Below, piece after piece: positions 45,093 to 57,279 of a stretch of 64,000 bases of DNA (its first letter is position 1; the number at the start of each line of letters is the position of its first letter). The notes under the pieces were generated by a model. That model worked only from the letters and a program-made list of their open reading frames with translations, did not search any database and was not told the DNA's origin. This DNA comes from Lactuca virosa (lineage: Eukaryota; Streptophyta; Magnoliopsida; Asterales; Asteraceae), in the NCBI GenBank assembly GCA_928212115.1, contig CAKMRJ010000001.1, positions 362,730,945 to 362,794,944 of the forward strand, written 5' to 3'. A program made the translations under genes and the position numbers.

Positions 45093-46557
45093 GAGTAACT
45101 TACATAGATGGTACCTATGGTTTCGATTAATTTGTGCGTTTGGTTCCTAACTTTTTTTATTACATCGTTGGTCCCTGATGGACTTAAAATAACAAATATA
45201 CCCTTACTTATTGTTTTAATTATTTTATTTATTTTTAATTGATTAAAAAAATTGTTTAATATGTATGGGTCCTACCTAAATCCCTTCGTCCTTCTCATCG
45301 GTCTTCCTTCCCCGATACCCGACCACCTTCTCCAACACAAATCTCCAGCTACCAACTCCGACAAATATCTTCGGCCACCAATTCCGGTATCTATCCCTGT
45401 GTTTTAAACCTTTCAACCTCCCCCCTTCATGTTAAAAGATCAAAACAAAACCAAAATAAAAAATAAAGCCTACCTGAAAATCAAATCTAGAAAAAACCAA
45501 ATTTGCAAAAATCCAAACCGGTCTCCCTCTATTTCTGACCTAAATCAAACCCAGAAACAATTTCCATTGAACAAATCTGCATTAGTTATTTAGTTACAAA
45601 TGAGTAAAATTACCTAAATCATTCAGTAAAACTTTGACCAGGAATCAGAAATTTAACAAAACATCAATTTACCCAAAGAAGTTTTCGGACAATTGAATCA
45701 ATTGTAGCCTAAATCATGTTCATCACTATTATCGGATTCAACAAACATCAACCCATCGAATCCAACTAATTTTTCAGATCAAACCACCAAAATTACCCAA
45801 AACCGTCCTCATCTTCATCAGTTCTTCTTCTGTTCTTGACTAGTTCATCTTAAAAAAAATCATGATAATCAACAAACCAAAATCATCTCGTTCTCCATCA
45901 GTTCATCAGTTGTTGTTCAAGAATCGTCAGTGAAAATCATTCAATAATAACAAAACAAGTTCTTCACTAAACCCAATTGTTCACGTGAGAGGCGTAGATG
46001 AGTGTTCCAGATCGGAGGACCGATATCCGACGAGTTTTCCTCCATTACCGCCATGGCAGAGATGGGTACATCGGAGGTGAGAGGCATACGAGGACGTCAG
46101 ATCGGAGATGGAGAGTCGCTCTAATTTTGGATAATGAGTCGGTGGTCCACCACCTTCCGCTTTCACCTCCGCCCCCAAATCGTAGCATTCGACAGGGTAG
46201 CGACTACGATGTTGTTAGGTGATGGTGGTATGACTTCGTCGAAGTTGAGAGAAGGAGAGAGATGAGAGGATCTGGTTTTCAGGTGAGATTTGAGCGAAGA
46301 AGAAGGTAGATGAATACACCTACATATTCAAGAGAAGGACAAAGATGTTTAGGTGGGAGCCATACATATTAAACAATTTATTTTAATTAGATAAAAATAA
46401 ATAAAATAATAAATAAGGGTATATTGGTCATTTTAAGTCCATCAGGGACCAACAATGCAATAAAATTAAACCATAGGGAGGTCCAAGTTAGAAAAAAAAA
46501 TTGGGATCAAACACGCAAATTACCCCAAACCATAGGGACCATTAGCTTAATTTATTC
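45093..46557. mobile_element. TIR DNA transposon, sibling of 35533-42012
   Basis: Left end GAGTAACTTACATAGATGGT and right end (reverse complement) GAATAAATTAAGCTAATGGT, each continuing into CTATGGTTT and TGGTCCCTGATGGACTTAAA-type sequence: inverted repeats of about 130 bp or more. The flanks are T-runs, so the target duplication is not resolvable. No transposase. The interior is C-rich on the left (TTCATCGG, TCTCC) and might be captured host sequence. Confidence 0.78.
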
Positions 46558-48322
46558 TTTTTTATTATTTTTTAATTTATTTTTTTTATTTTTTTTTTGT
46601 AAAATAGCGTGGTATATCCAGAAAATTTTATTAATTAAAATAAAATATAAATGCAAGCAAGACTCCCCACCAATATAAAAGAAAAAGGTTTCAGCCAAAG
46701 AACTGAAAATTAATAATACAAAAACAATAAAATGTCAGGTTATAACATGCTTTGAACCCTATTATATAAACATAACAAAGAAAACTAAAAAATTTACATT
46801 TACGTGTTTTTTTAGAAGCAAAATCATCATAAATAGTGTGATGGTCAATTTTATCCATCAAATCTTTTTTAACATAGCCAAATCATTCATCATTTACTTA
46901 TTTATTTATTTTTTTGGCTTTAAAATAAATATTTTCTAAGAAACATATTATTATCTAGACCAAAAGTGTAAATTTTGGACCAAATTTGTAATAAATTTTG
47001 AAATCTGAGCCAAATAATTTTCGAAAGTTGGATGACATGTTGACCGAGTGAAGGGGTTAAATTGAATACAATTACCGGTATTTGAGACATAATTGAATAA
47101 AAAAAATATAATGACTAAATTGATTATAAAACCAATACGTAAGCACTTTATTACAATTTTCTATTAAAACATTAATTGATACGTAGGCTTTCATACTTTA
47201 GCAAAAAATTGTCCTTTAGGCATTTTTATTATTTATTATTATTATTTTCTTTTTCAGTTATTCAATCACCTACACTCATGACATATAGAAACTTACAAGA
47301 TCAAAATTCGCATATGAAAACTGAAAAGAAAATCAGAAACTATAAATTAAAACACTTTGGGCCTGTTAAGAGAAATCAGAAGAAAAAAAACTGTGTTTGA
47401 TTGGCCTTTAAAGCACGATTAAAACCAGAAACACAAGAGTAAAGTCCATAACTTTGCGTGATAAGATAAATCAGAAGAAAAAAAAACACTTTGTATTTTG
47501 ATACTCTGATATAATCATCGAACTCAGAACTCAAAAATCGGTTCTGGGGCAACAAAATCGATTTGGAGGATAAAAGAGAAGAAATCAGACAATGAAAAAA
47601 CAGATAAATCTAAGAAATTAGGAAATCAAAACTCGAGTTCTTATTCTTACCTGATTGTTTCTAAGATTCTTGATGGATGAAGGCTTAATCGATCAACAAA
47701 TTTCATACAAATCAGAAAACTATAAGTTAAAACCCTGATGAAGATGATGAATCGATGTTCTGATAACTGATTTCGGTCTTTCTTCAACAGATTAGAAAGG
47801 AGGGGACGATTGGCATTGAAAACTGAAAAATAAATATATGGGCCTCCTATACAAACACTAACACATTTCTAAAATGGGCCCTACACGATTTTAGGGCTCT
47901 CGGCCATTGTCCAACCTGCCCGCCGGGGCAGCTGATCAAAACCTTAAAAAGCAAAATAAAAGTCTTAAACCATTCCATAGTTTTACACATTACTTAAACC
48001 ATTTGGAAGTCTTAAACTAATAGAAAAACATAAACACTAAACGTGACTACCAAAAGTGAGTTTTAATTTCAAAAATCAAGCAAAAGATGTAACAATTGCA
48101 AGTAATTGAAATACACCATTACACCATGCTAGTTTACAATACAATTATACAAATATGTATCTTCACAAGCATCAATATTTATAAATACGGCAGCTGACAT
48201 TTATTTATTAAACAATCTCACTTCCCTTTATTCTGTTGTTACCAAGCAAGTCGCTGTTGGAGCTGATATACATGCATAATGTCAGCAACATTTATTTAGT
48301 GAATATATCGACGACATCATGG
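46558..48322. other. Intergenic stretch downstream of MLP gene
   Basis: T-rich then A-rich, no ORF with family resemblance. A GC-richer patch at 47860-47940 (GGGCCC, CGCCGGGGCAGC) is unexplained. Confidence 0.5.
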
Positions 48323-48613
48323 TTACTTGAGAAAATGAGCATCAATATTTCGAGCTAATCCACAAACCAAGTCCAGATACGATATTGGATCCGGTATACT
48401 TGCATTCGCCTTCTCGAACTCTATAGTCCAGATAACAAACTTCTTATCACCCACATCTCTGGTCGTAAGGATGAAGCTCATGGAATTATACACCTCCAAG
48501 ATATCTCCTTCAATCACTTTGAAAACTATTTTGTGTAATTCATCATCAACTTCTTCAATGATTTCTTTCACAGTTTCCTTTTTTCCATCTACGCAAAAAA
48601 CAGAAGTAGATTG

Positions 48614-48678
<65 letters not shown>

Positions 48679-48933
48679 GTGTGTGTGTGTGTGTGTGTAG
48701 TTGGAATAGATGGAACATAGAACAAGTTCATATGTTCGTAGTTTACCATGGTAGTAGAACCACTGAACGACAGCTCCAGGAACACCCCATTCACCAGAAA
48801 TTAAATGGCAAGCTTCAATAGTTTCAGGGTCGGCGACTGATGTGTCGTGTGGCCTGTGCTTGAAGAGTTCAAAGACCTGGTGACGATGACATTTGATTTC
48901 AACTTCACGTGTTATCTTTCCTGTTATAGCCAT
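48323..48933 (-). CDS. MLP-like protein (Bet v 1 / START-type fold), two exons
   Basis: Join 48933-48747 and 48588-48323, minus strand. 187 + 266 bases give 150 codons plus stop, the usual family length. Exon 1 begins MAITGKITREVEIKC and holds the glycine-containing loop GEWGVPGAVVQWFYYH. Donor CATG|GTAAAC, acceptor TTTTTTGCGTAG|ATGG; the split codon makes Asp (HDGKKETVKE). Exon 2 reads EVDDELHKIVFKVIEGDILE, KKFVIWTIEFEKANASIPDP and ends AHFLK. MLPs are small cytosolic proteins binding hydrophobic ligands, linked to stress and defence (family knowledge); the ligand is unknown here. No signal peptide. No lesion seen, unlike its three relatives nearby. Expression is unproven. Confidence 0.87.
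48589..48746 (-). other. Intron of MLP-like gene with TA and GT microsatellites
   Basis: 158 bases, mostly (TA)n at 48615-48676 followed by (GT)n at 48679-48698. GT-AG borders in the family-conserved position. The open frames that read through it are artefacts of the dinucleotide repeats. Confidence 0.85.
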
Positions 48934-49014
48934 TTTTTTTTCTTGCGATTACTAGCTAGCTAGTTGTCCTCTCTAATGGTAGTACTTGAACAAACTGATG
49001 CGTGAGGCATGCAC

Positions 49015-49023
49015 TTATATAAT
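49015..49023 (-). promoter_or_regulatory. TATA box of MLP-like gene
   Basis: The minus strand reads ATTATATAAG about 85 bases upstream of the ATG at 48933, followed by a short leader. Confidence 0.6.
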
Positions 49024-49559
49024 GGGTGTAAGGTGTTGCTAGCTACCTGTTTTTCTACATGTACCAGTGATTGTATGTTTGTACATCTTCAAGCTTTACA
49101 TGACATGAAAACTTTTACAAAGATATATATGCCAATACCAACCGATGATTACTATTACCCATAAAGGCCTTTGTCTAGGGAAGGTTTTAGATACCAACAC
49201 TGAAAAATACCGCCTTAGATACAGATGAGCGTATTCCTTAAATATTAGGTACGCTTTTAGTAAAATTATGAAATTTTTATTATGGTTTTTAAACTTTTTA
49301 TCATACTACTATTTGTAGCACCTTTATCTACGGCCAATGACAAGCACTATTATAATCATGGCACATATTTCAGCCCAAGACCGTACGAAAGTGCCCATCT
49401 CTTTCCTAAACAAAGATAAATTGATTTGGACAATCTTAGACCTTTCAAAACAAAAAGTTGCATGTGAGTTGCTATGGGAAATTTGAATAAATCATAAAAA
49501 TACCAAGATTAAAGGAAAGTACGATTAGATCTGGCATTGCGTGTCGTACGAAGCAATAT

Positions 49560-49659
49560 ATAGTAGCGTCATTTTAGCGACGACTTGTGGCCGCTAAAGG
49601 TGTTAGTGGCAATAGTTTGTGTCTTTTGCGGTGATATTTGTCACTATTAATGCTACTAT
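49560..49659. mobile_element. Possible 100-bp foldback MITE
   Basis: Ends ATAGTAGCGT and (reverse complement of right end) ATAGTAGCAT. The interior has GCGACGACTTGTGGCCGC and GTGATATTTGTCAC self-complementary stretches. No clear target duplication. Confidence 0.4.
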
Positions 49660-49672
49660 CCTTGTTATGTAG

Positions 49673-50237
49673 GAGTTTTAGAGATAATAAACAAAACGTG
49701 AAAAACTTGGAGTTGGAGTTGGGAATGCGGACGAGAGAAATTCACAATATGTTTAAAAGATGAAGTGCTAGGAGTACATAGGCCTGTCTAATTTAACTTA
49801 ACCTAAAAGATTAGGTGGCTACTATGTTACAAAAAAAACTTAATTTAAAGTTTTTCTTTTATATCTGGTTTTTGTTTGAGGTCTATCTAATTTACCTAAA
49901 GAATTAAAAAAGTTGTAGAAAATAAAATGTCATATTCCAGTTGAAAGTTTCGAGCTAACATATTTATTTTGTATCAAGTTTGTATCGAATGTAATTTTCA
50001 CAATAAGTTTTAGAGACAAAAGAAAACGTAAAAAACTAGGAGTTGGAGTTGGGAATACGGACGAGAGAAATACACAATAAGATAGGAGTTTTAGAGACAT
50101 AAAATAAATTCAAGTTAAGAGTTTTAGAGACAGAAAAGAAAACGTGAAAAAGTAGGGAGTCAGAGTTGGAAATGCGGACGAGAGAAATGCACAATAAGTT
50201 TAAATGAAGTGCAAGGAGTAAATAGGTTTGTCTAATT
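49673..50237. repeat. Degenerate tandem units beside duplicated segment
   Basis: GTTTTAGAGA...GGAGTTGGAGTTGGGAAT...GGACGAGAGAAAT recurs at about 49675, 50009 and 50123 with different internal lengths. Parts repeat the start of the duplicated segment (GTCTATCTAATTTA, GTTGTAGAAAATAAAA). Confidence 0.75.
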
Positions 50238-50303
50238 TACTTAAAGAATTAGACGGCTTCTACATTACAAAATTTACCTAAAAATTAGTTGGCTTCTATG
50301 TTA

Positions 50304-50339
<36 letters not shown>

Positions 50340-50688
50340 TAACTTAAAGTTTTTTCTCCATATTTGGTTTTTATTTTAGGTCTATCTAATTTAAGTAAAG
50401 AATTAAAAAAGTTGTAGAAAATAAAAATGTCATATTCAAGTTAAAAGTTTCGAGCTTAACATGTTTATTTTGCATCAAGTTTGTATCGAATGTAATTTTC
50501 GTTTTTGCCACCTTTATATACAATTAAAAACTTCGTTACCAAATATTATAATATTACAAACACATGCTTAAATGAAAACAAATTTACCAGGAGATAATTT
50601 CTTGCACACAGGCATGACACGCGGTTATTTAATTATCCTTTATCACTTGAACCTTTAGCGTTTTCTAATGGAAAATCATAAAAAATAA

Positions 50689-51071
50689 TCTTCCTTTTCC
50701 TACTCTAATAAAATAATAGTTTTATTCTTCTTTTGCCAAGTGTTACCGTATTAACCGTATTAGGCCTTCTAATTAATGTCATGGCACTTGTCAACCTATT
50801 GATTCTCCATTTCAAATTTCAAATTTAAAATTTCTCACTCTAATTAAAAAAAATTAATAACATTAAAATAAAAATTAAAAATAACATTAATACATATTAT
50901 AAAGTAATATAATTTCACGTATTTATTTATATCAACGATTATAATTTTATATAACTAAATAAATATCTATTAATTAACAATTTATTTAAAATAATTGATT
51001 AATAATTTTCAATTTTTACTAAGAAAGTTTAATTAATTTTATAACCATGATTTACACGGGTTATAAACTAG
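50689..51071 (+). mobile_element. Helitron 2 (non-autonomous)
   Basis: Starts TCTTCCTTTTCC and ends CGGGTTATAAACTAG, between host A (50688) and T (51072). It belongs to the same family as Helitron 1. The terminal hairpin has one mismatch (CCATG/CACGG). The other duplicate shows the empty site AATAATAGCATATA near 32540-32555. Confidence 0.92.
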
Positions 51072-51489
51072 TAGCTATATAAATAAATATGTTTTATTAA
51101 AATAACTATATATTTAAGAATTTCCACACAATATCACATATTTTGGAATGAAATCCACTTGAAACGGTGGACCTCAATGAAAAAAAGTTACTACAATTGT
51201 TGTGCCTTGCTGCCGATAGTTTTCGTAATTAGAATATGAAATTGATCTTAAAATAATATTCAAGGCTTCAAATCATTTTTTTAGTAAAACAAGTTCATCT
51301 AGTGACATATTAATTCTGCTATTAGAAAGGGGTGGAAATTACGTAATTGAAACCATCGGAAATTCCGACACATTTCTAACACCTCATAGATGAAGAAAAG
51401 CTTTAATTTGCTACAGTTTAAAATAAATTCCCTACACAAAAACTATAATCAGATATTTCTAATTGAGCAAAAGATTATCCATATTTGTA

Positions 51490-51690
51490 ATGACTGCACA
51501 AAGAAAGTCAAGTTATTGTGTTGGATCAGGTATACTTTCATTCGCCTTCTTGAACTCTATAGACCAGATAACCAACTTCTTATCGTCTAAACCTTTGGTA
51601 TTAACCGTGGCGATTAAGGAGTTATATATCGTAAGTATCCCAGTTGTCGCGACGTATTCGGCATTCCCACACCGTGGTGGACAGCTTATT
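51490..51690 (-). pseudogene. MLP-like exon 2 fragment, copy 2
   Basis: ILTIYNSLIATVNTKG, then LDDKKLVIWSIEFKKANESI and PDPTQ, then a stop at 51513-51515. Paralogue of the fragment at 32920-33118 and of exon 2 of the intact gene. No exon 1. Confidence 0.85.
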
Positions 51691-52828
51691 CGAGAAAATA
51701 TTTTGAAATTCTTCTGTATGGTTGACACTTTCCCACGTAATGGATTCTGCTAATTGAAACATTTTGCAATTCAATCACACCACCTCTTTGAACGATGACA
51801 ATCTTGATTCATATGTCGGCATATGAAAAAGCAGCGGATCTCCGATTTTCACTTTACAAGTTCAAGATTATGAAATTTATCCCACAACTATCAATTCGAT
51901 CCCACTACTACTATTCCAATGGAGTCTGTTCATTTTTATCCATTTTTATTGTTTTAGTTTATTTTTTGCATACAATGAAGACATTGTATAAAATAAGTGT
52001 GAGGTAGGGGTCGAAAAAGGATTTCCAAGCTTAAAAGTTGAAAAATCCTAGAAATTAAAATTTTATATAGATTTGCAAAAATAATGTAATATTTTAGAAA
52101 TCTAGTATATTTTAAAAGTTTTGATATCATTGCATTAGGACAAGTTTGCTAGTGTTATGCGAGATGATTCAATTAGAACTCTAGGATTTAGTTGAGCCAA
52201 TATGTTATAGTTTTTTGTAGCTTCCCGGTCCTAATGAAATTAAGAGATAAAAACATAAAATTATGTAGCTTAAGGGAAATAAAAAAGTTTAGCATCATGT
52301 ACCATAAATATATCCAGGAAAGCTTATGTAGTCATCGCAGCTTAGACTAATGCCTTTAACCAATAAGGTTGATGTTAGGTTCCCTTGCTTAAGCATTTGT
52401 TTTTTTAGGTTTTTAGCTTGAGTGATTAAAGTCCTAAAAAGTGTGAAGATCAAGAAGAAAATTTATAAAGTTCCAAATACTGAAGATTCAAGTTGAAGAA
52501 AGTGAAGAATAAGGCAATATTGCCAAAAGCCGAAGGCGTATCATTCATTGTTGTAATTTTTCTTTCTAGGTTATTTTATCATATGTATGCTTGAGAATTT
52601 AACAAAAATGTCTTGAGGTTAAGAAAGTCTTATGAGATATATTAGGAAGGATGCATAAAATAAAGGTTGTTCAAAATAAGTAGAAAACGTTTATGAAGAT
52701 TGTAAATATTTAGGGCTTGGGAAATAGTTATGTTTGAGAAACAAATACATGCATTGAGATGATGCAGAATTAGCAAGTACAATTTCGATTGTTTTATGTG
52801 ATGTTAATAGGCAGTGTTCTATATGATG

Positions 52829-52888
52829 TGATAAAATAAGTTTTGCTTGAGGGCAAGCAAAAGACAAATGTGGGGTATTTTGATATTT

Positions 52889-52975
<87 letters not shown>

Positions 52976-53790
52976 AGTTATTTCATCATATTTTAATTGT
53001 ATTTTGGTCTAAACATAAGGACTTTTGGTACTTATTTTAATAAATTACATATTTCAGCAAAAAAAATTTTTTTGAAGAAAACGGACCAAAATTGACAAAA
53101 CTAGAAGTCGGAGGGTGAAGCCTGCAAATAAGGAACAAAGAAGCCTCAAAAGCGTGTTTCAGGACAATGACCACGTCGTTGTAAACTCTGGCCCGCGCCA
53201 TGGCGTTTGGAAAAATCTTGATTAAAGAGATTCCTTGTTGATTACATAAGGAAAATGTTTCCACAACGTGGCCACGACGTGGTGGCTAATTTATGACAAT
53301 TTCTCCTTCTATATAAAGGACGAACTAGAAGGCCATGGGGACAGAATTTAGAGAGAAACTACTTCTAGAGAAACCCAAGAAGACCTGTCTTCGACCATTT
53401 CGACCGATAGGAAGAAAAGAGAAGAGTAACTTGCAAGAAATCGACTCAAGCATTCGGTTTGCATGATGTTCAGTTTAATTTTGATTAGTTGTTTTTCTTT
53501 TGCAATCATGTGCTAATACCCTTAACTTTCATTAAGTGTAGATGAACCTCAATTTACTACGAGTTAATATTATATATGAGATTATTAATGTTGGTTTTTT
53601 TACTTGTGTTTTCTAGATCAATACTTACATGTTAATGTTTCTATCGCTATTACCTTGCCCTTAAACTATGTGTAGTTAAGTACTCATTGATTGCATGAAT
53701 TGGTACTCCTAGTTGTTAAATTGCTAGAGCTAGAGATTGACCATGTCCTAGTATAGTTAATAAAGTTAGTTGCTTAATTGTGTTAGAGTG
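52829..53790 (+). mobile_element. Element H: 3' end and LTR of a Tat/Athila-like gypsy element, cut by F
   Basis: TTGCTTGAGGGCAAGCAAAAG (52840-52860) and AATGTGGGG are the kind of sequence seen just before the 3' LTR of Tat/Athila elements (family knowledge). The LTR start is near 52873-52885 but blurred by a long TA microsatellite (52890-52970). Farther on, CCACGACGTGG-type palindromes and TATATAAAGG (53310-53319) mark U3. It stops at 53790 where element F begins; the rest should lie right of the window. Confidence 0.6.
53168..53319 (+). promoter_or_regulatory. H LTR promoter: CCACGACGTGG palindromes and TATA
   Basis: GACCACGTCGTTG, CGCGCCATGGCG, CCACAACGTGGCCACGACGTGGTGGC (53258-53286, read as two motifs), then TATATAAAGG at 53310. 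Confidence 0.6.
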
Positions 53791-56119
53791 TGTCACACCC
53801 CCAAACCGGAACGGCGGAAACGTTTGGGGGTGGAGGACGTCATGTGTAGTATCATAACAATTGCATCATAGTAATCATAGTAAACACAACCATTACATTG
53901 AATAAGTAGAATATTTACATCTGTTTGATACATATATTGTATACATCAAAAGTATAGCAAAATATAAAAGACGTGACTCTATACGCTCCGTCTTCTCAAA
54001 AGTTGCGAGGGTACCTGTCTACTAATTTCCTGAGAATAAAGTTATTTTGAAAGAGTATATCAGCATAAAAGATGGTGAGTTCATAAGCATGTTTTCGATT
54101 TGGAAAACAGGTTTGGTGTTCTTTAACAGGTGTATTATTTCTTCAGAAAAACCTTATAATTTTCTGATATAATGAAAGTTAAGATAAGTATGATAATACC
54201 AGTTCCTTCTATAATCTCTTAACTCATACTAGCTACATATAAACCAATGTCAAGCAAACAGTTAATTCTATAGATATGCCCTAAGCCCACAACCAAACAA
54301 GGAACGGGAAATGAGGCGGAAACCACACACTCCACAGTCTATCGGACATTCTTCATACGTGACTCGGATGTATAAACTAAGGGATTATAGAATTAACAAT
54401 GAATATTCGATGTTTGAATGATAGTCTGATTGTTTGTAAAATACTGATGTTTGCCTGGGAAAATCCTATATTTCCCCCCTGAATGTATGTTGTCGCTTCA
54501 ATTGTTCCATAACTGAAAAATACAAGTATTTTCCATACTTATATTATTAAAGCATTGTTCATGAAAGGTATATTACTATGTAAATATATCGTTATAATCT
54601 ACTTGCGAGTTTTTATGACCATACTAACTGATACGACGTGAATCGGACGCCAATATCCTTTATGACTGTGTCACCCGTAGACCTGCCGGTCCTACTGTAG
54701 CTAGCAGCAAGGTGCGGGATTGTCAGTCCCGTATAGATCTATACACAAACTCACGCTCTCCCTCGAGGAGACTCTGTCTCATAAGGGTAGTCTTCCACTA
54801 GTACATGTAATTGTACCCAAAGACGTGTCTCTCAAACTAGATTAACGATTTTACAAGTAATAATAAGGAAAACCCTTTTTATAAATAACGGATAAGTTTA
54901 TAAAAAGACACGTTCGTTCCCTAAACTATCTTCCTATAATAGTTTGTATGCTTGTATATGTAAAATCGTGTATTGAATTCCCAAACTATACCTATTATAG
55001 TTTGTATGTATGTTATGTACTTGATTTATGTATTGATCTAAAAACTATGCAATTATGCTTGTAAGTTGAAAACATCCCTTATGCTCAGCATGTTACAAAA
55101 GGGATAAAATATCTATAAATATTTTTATAAAAATGTGGGAAAACGTATGGTTGTATCAATTGCATCAGTTTTAAGCGTGTTGAAATCGTTTTGTATAAAT
55201 TCACAAAATCATTTGTGTTTGAATTGTATTCTCCCCCTGAAAACATTAAAATCATAAAAGTATAGGGTATGAACTCACAGTTAGTTGCGTGAAAGTGTTG
55301 GACAATGAAACTGGGAATGAAGACCCTCGAGTTGATGTACGCGACACTCAACGGGATCCTAATAACAATTAATACATATAATCATTTTATTAGCGAATCC
55401 ATTATTTATAGTGTTGGAAAAACACTTGCTTTTGGTTTAGGAATGTTATCGAGACTCGATCGAGGTGGAAAAGTGGGTTTGTGGCCCAGATTCACGGTGT
55501 AAGGGAGTTTGCGGCCGTGAAGGGTTTCCGGCCGTGAACTGCCCCTTGAAGGGTTTACGGCCGTGAACGGTTTTCTTGAAGGAGATATGAACTTTTGAAG
55601 GATGTACGGCCGTAAACGGTTTGCGGCCTATGAACATTTGAAGATTTAAAGGGTATACGGCCGTAAACTCAAGAACAATGATGTTGACTTCGATGAAAAA
55701 CGTGTCTTAGATGCTCCAAAACAACGCCCAAAGGTGTTTCTTGATGATTTTTGGGAGAATAAGAGGTGCTTTGGTGTTTACGGTTTAGAGATTAGAGAGA
55801 GAATGAGGGCGTTTCCGGCCAGAAAAATGTAAATGAGGGGTAGGGGCTCATATTTATAGGGGGTTCCATGGTCGGTGGTGGGGTCCACCGGCCGTGAACG
55901 GCTTTACGGCCGTGAACTCCAGTCAGACCGTGTACTGCTGATTGTCGAAGGAAACTCAAAATTTCGCATGGTTTTGGTTCCGACCCCCATATATATAAAT
56001 TTAATTATATAACTAAATGATTTTTCCCAAACCAAAGGAATTTGACGGAACTTAATAAAATTCAAATTTTATTAACGGAAATCGGTTAACGGTAACGGAA
56101 AAAGGTTCGGGTTGTCACA
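53791..56119 (-). repeat. 3' LTR of element F
   Basis: TGTCACACCCCC to GGGTTGTCACA. U5 hairpin CCCCCAAAC/GTTTGGGGG (53798-53806, 53822-53830) and GACGTCATG beside it. Putative acceptor TTATTCTCAG|G and branch GCTGATA (minus strand, near 54030-54062), donor GTGAGTTCA at 55278. TATA-like CTATAAATA at 55850-55859. GGCCGTGAAC palindromes at 55500-55670 and 55886-55921. Confidence 0.9.
55500..55921 (-). repeat. TTTACGGCCGTGAAC palindrome clusters in F LTR
   Basis: Six or so copies at 55500-55670 (GCGGCCGTGAA, TTTACGGCCGTGAAC, GTACGGCCGTAAAC) downstream of the TATA, and GGCCGTGAAC/TTTACGGCCGTGAAC at 55886-55921 upstream of it. Confidence 0.87.
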
Positions 56120-56135
56120 TCATCCCCCTGTTAGA
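56120..56135 (-). other. Polypurine tract of element F
   Basis: The minus strand reads ACAGGGGGATGA just before the LTR start TGTGACAACCC. Confidence 0.8.
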
Positions 56136-56172
56136 GGGAATTTCGTCCCAAAATTCGAACATAGAATACAAA

Positions 56173-56580
56173 TCATGGACTCAGAAAAATATGAGGATAC
56201 TTCTGTTGCATTGAATCTTCGCGCTCCCAAATGAATTCAGGTCCCCGCTTGGCATTCCAGCGGACCTTCACTATCGGTATGCGGCTTTGTTTTGTTCTTT
56301 TAACTTCCCAATCCATGATTTCGACGAGTTTTTCCACGAAATTAAGGTTTTCATTGATCTCGATCTCATCAAGAGGGATCACAAGTGTTTCGTCGGATAG
56401 ACACTTTTTAAGGTTCGAGACGTGGAAGACGAGACGAATGTTGCTGAGCTCATGGGGTAAACGAAGTTTGTAAGCTACTGGACCGATCCTAGCGAGGATC
56501 TCGAATGGTCCTATGTATCTCGAATTCAGCTTTCCATGCTTTCCAAAGCGTATCATGCCTTTCCAGGGTGAGACCTTCAA
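56173..56580 (-). pseudogene. Element F integrase tail and chromodomain
   Basis: 135 open residues: MKVSPWKGMIRFGKHGKLNS, FHVSNLKKCLSDETLVIP, ENLNFVEKLVEIMD, then RIPIVKVRWNAKRGPEF and KYPHIF. This is the best-preserved Tekay-type chromodomain in the window. It is separated from the integrase core by a TAG (56599-56601). Confidence 0.88.
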
Positions 56581-56598
56581 AAGAACACGGTCACCAAC

Positions 56599-57267
56599 CT
56601 AGAACTCCAAGGGTTTTCGTCTCTTATCGGTGTAGCTCTTTTGTCTATCTCTTGAAGCTTTTAGTCGTTCCCGGATTTGTATGATCTTATCTGTAGTTTC
56701 TCGGATGATTTCTGGGCCTGTGAGAGTGCTATTGGGGATTTGAACCTTAGCTAGCTGCGTGTCACCCACCTCAGCCCAACACAGAGGGGATCTGCACTTA
56801 CGACCATAAAGGGCTTCAAATGGCGCAACCTTGATACTGGTATGGTAGCTGTTGTTGTAGGAGAACTCGACCAATGGTAAATGGGTGTCCCACGACTTAC
56901 GAAAGTCTATGACACATGCCCTCAACATGTCTTCCAATGTTTGAATGGTCCTCTCACTTTTCCCATCGGTCTGTGGATGGTAAGTTGTGCTAATATCTAG
57001 CTTAGTCCCAAGAGCCTTCTGCAGCGACTGCCAAAATCTCGAGGTGAATCTGCTATCCTGATCGGAGATAATGGACACAGGCACACCATGCAGACGAACT
57101 ATCTCTTGGATGTAGATTCGTGTAAGTCTCTCCATCTTGAATGTCTCTTTGATTGGCAGGAAGTGGGCGGATTTAGTCAATCGATCGACAAGTACCCAGA
57201 TGGCATCGTACCCACTCGGAGACTTGGGCAACTTAGTGATGAAATCCATCGTAATCCTTTCCCACAT
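56599..57267 (-). pseudogene. Element F integrase core
   Basis: MDFITKLPKSPSGYDAIWVL, IISDQDSRFTSRFW and HPQTDGKSERT supply the D, D and E residues; GRKCRSPLCWAEVG follows. Bounded by a stop on each side, the upstream pair being IPE*MWERI where relatives have WKW. Confidence 0.88.
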
Positions 57268-57279
57268 CTACTCAGGTAT

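Larger units (their letters stand above)
50238..52828. repeat. Duplicated segment, copy 2
   Basis: Co-linear with 31653-34297 including the poly-A run (50304-50336), the MLP fragment and downstream AT-rich sequence. Homology stops at 52828 where the H element begins. Confidence 0.88.

Noticed and set aside
48555..48933. Minus-strand frames with YIYIYIY and THTHTH runs
   Set aside because: Read-through of the MLP intron microsatellites; splicing gives the normal family protein.
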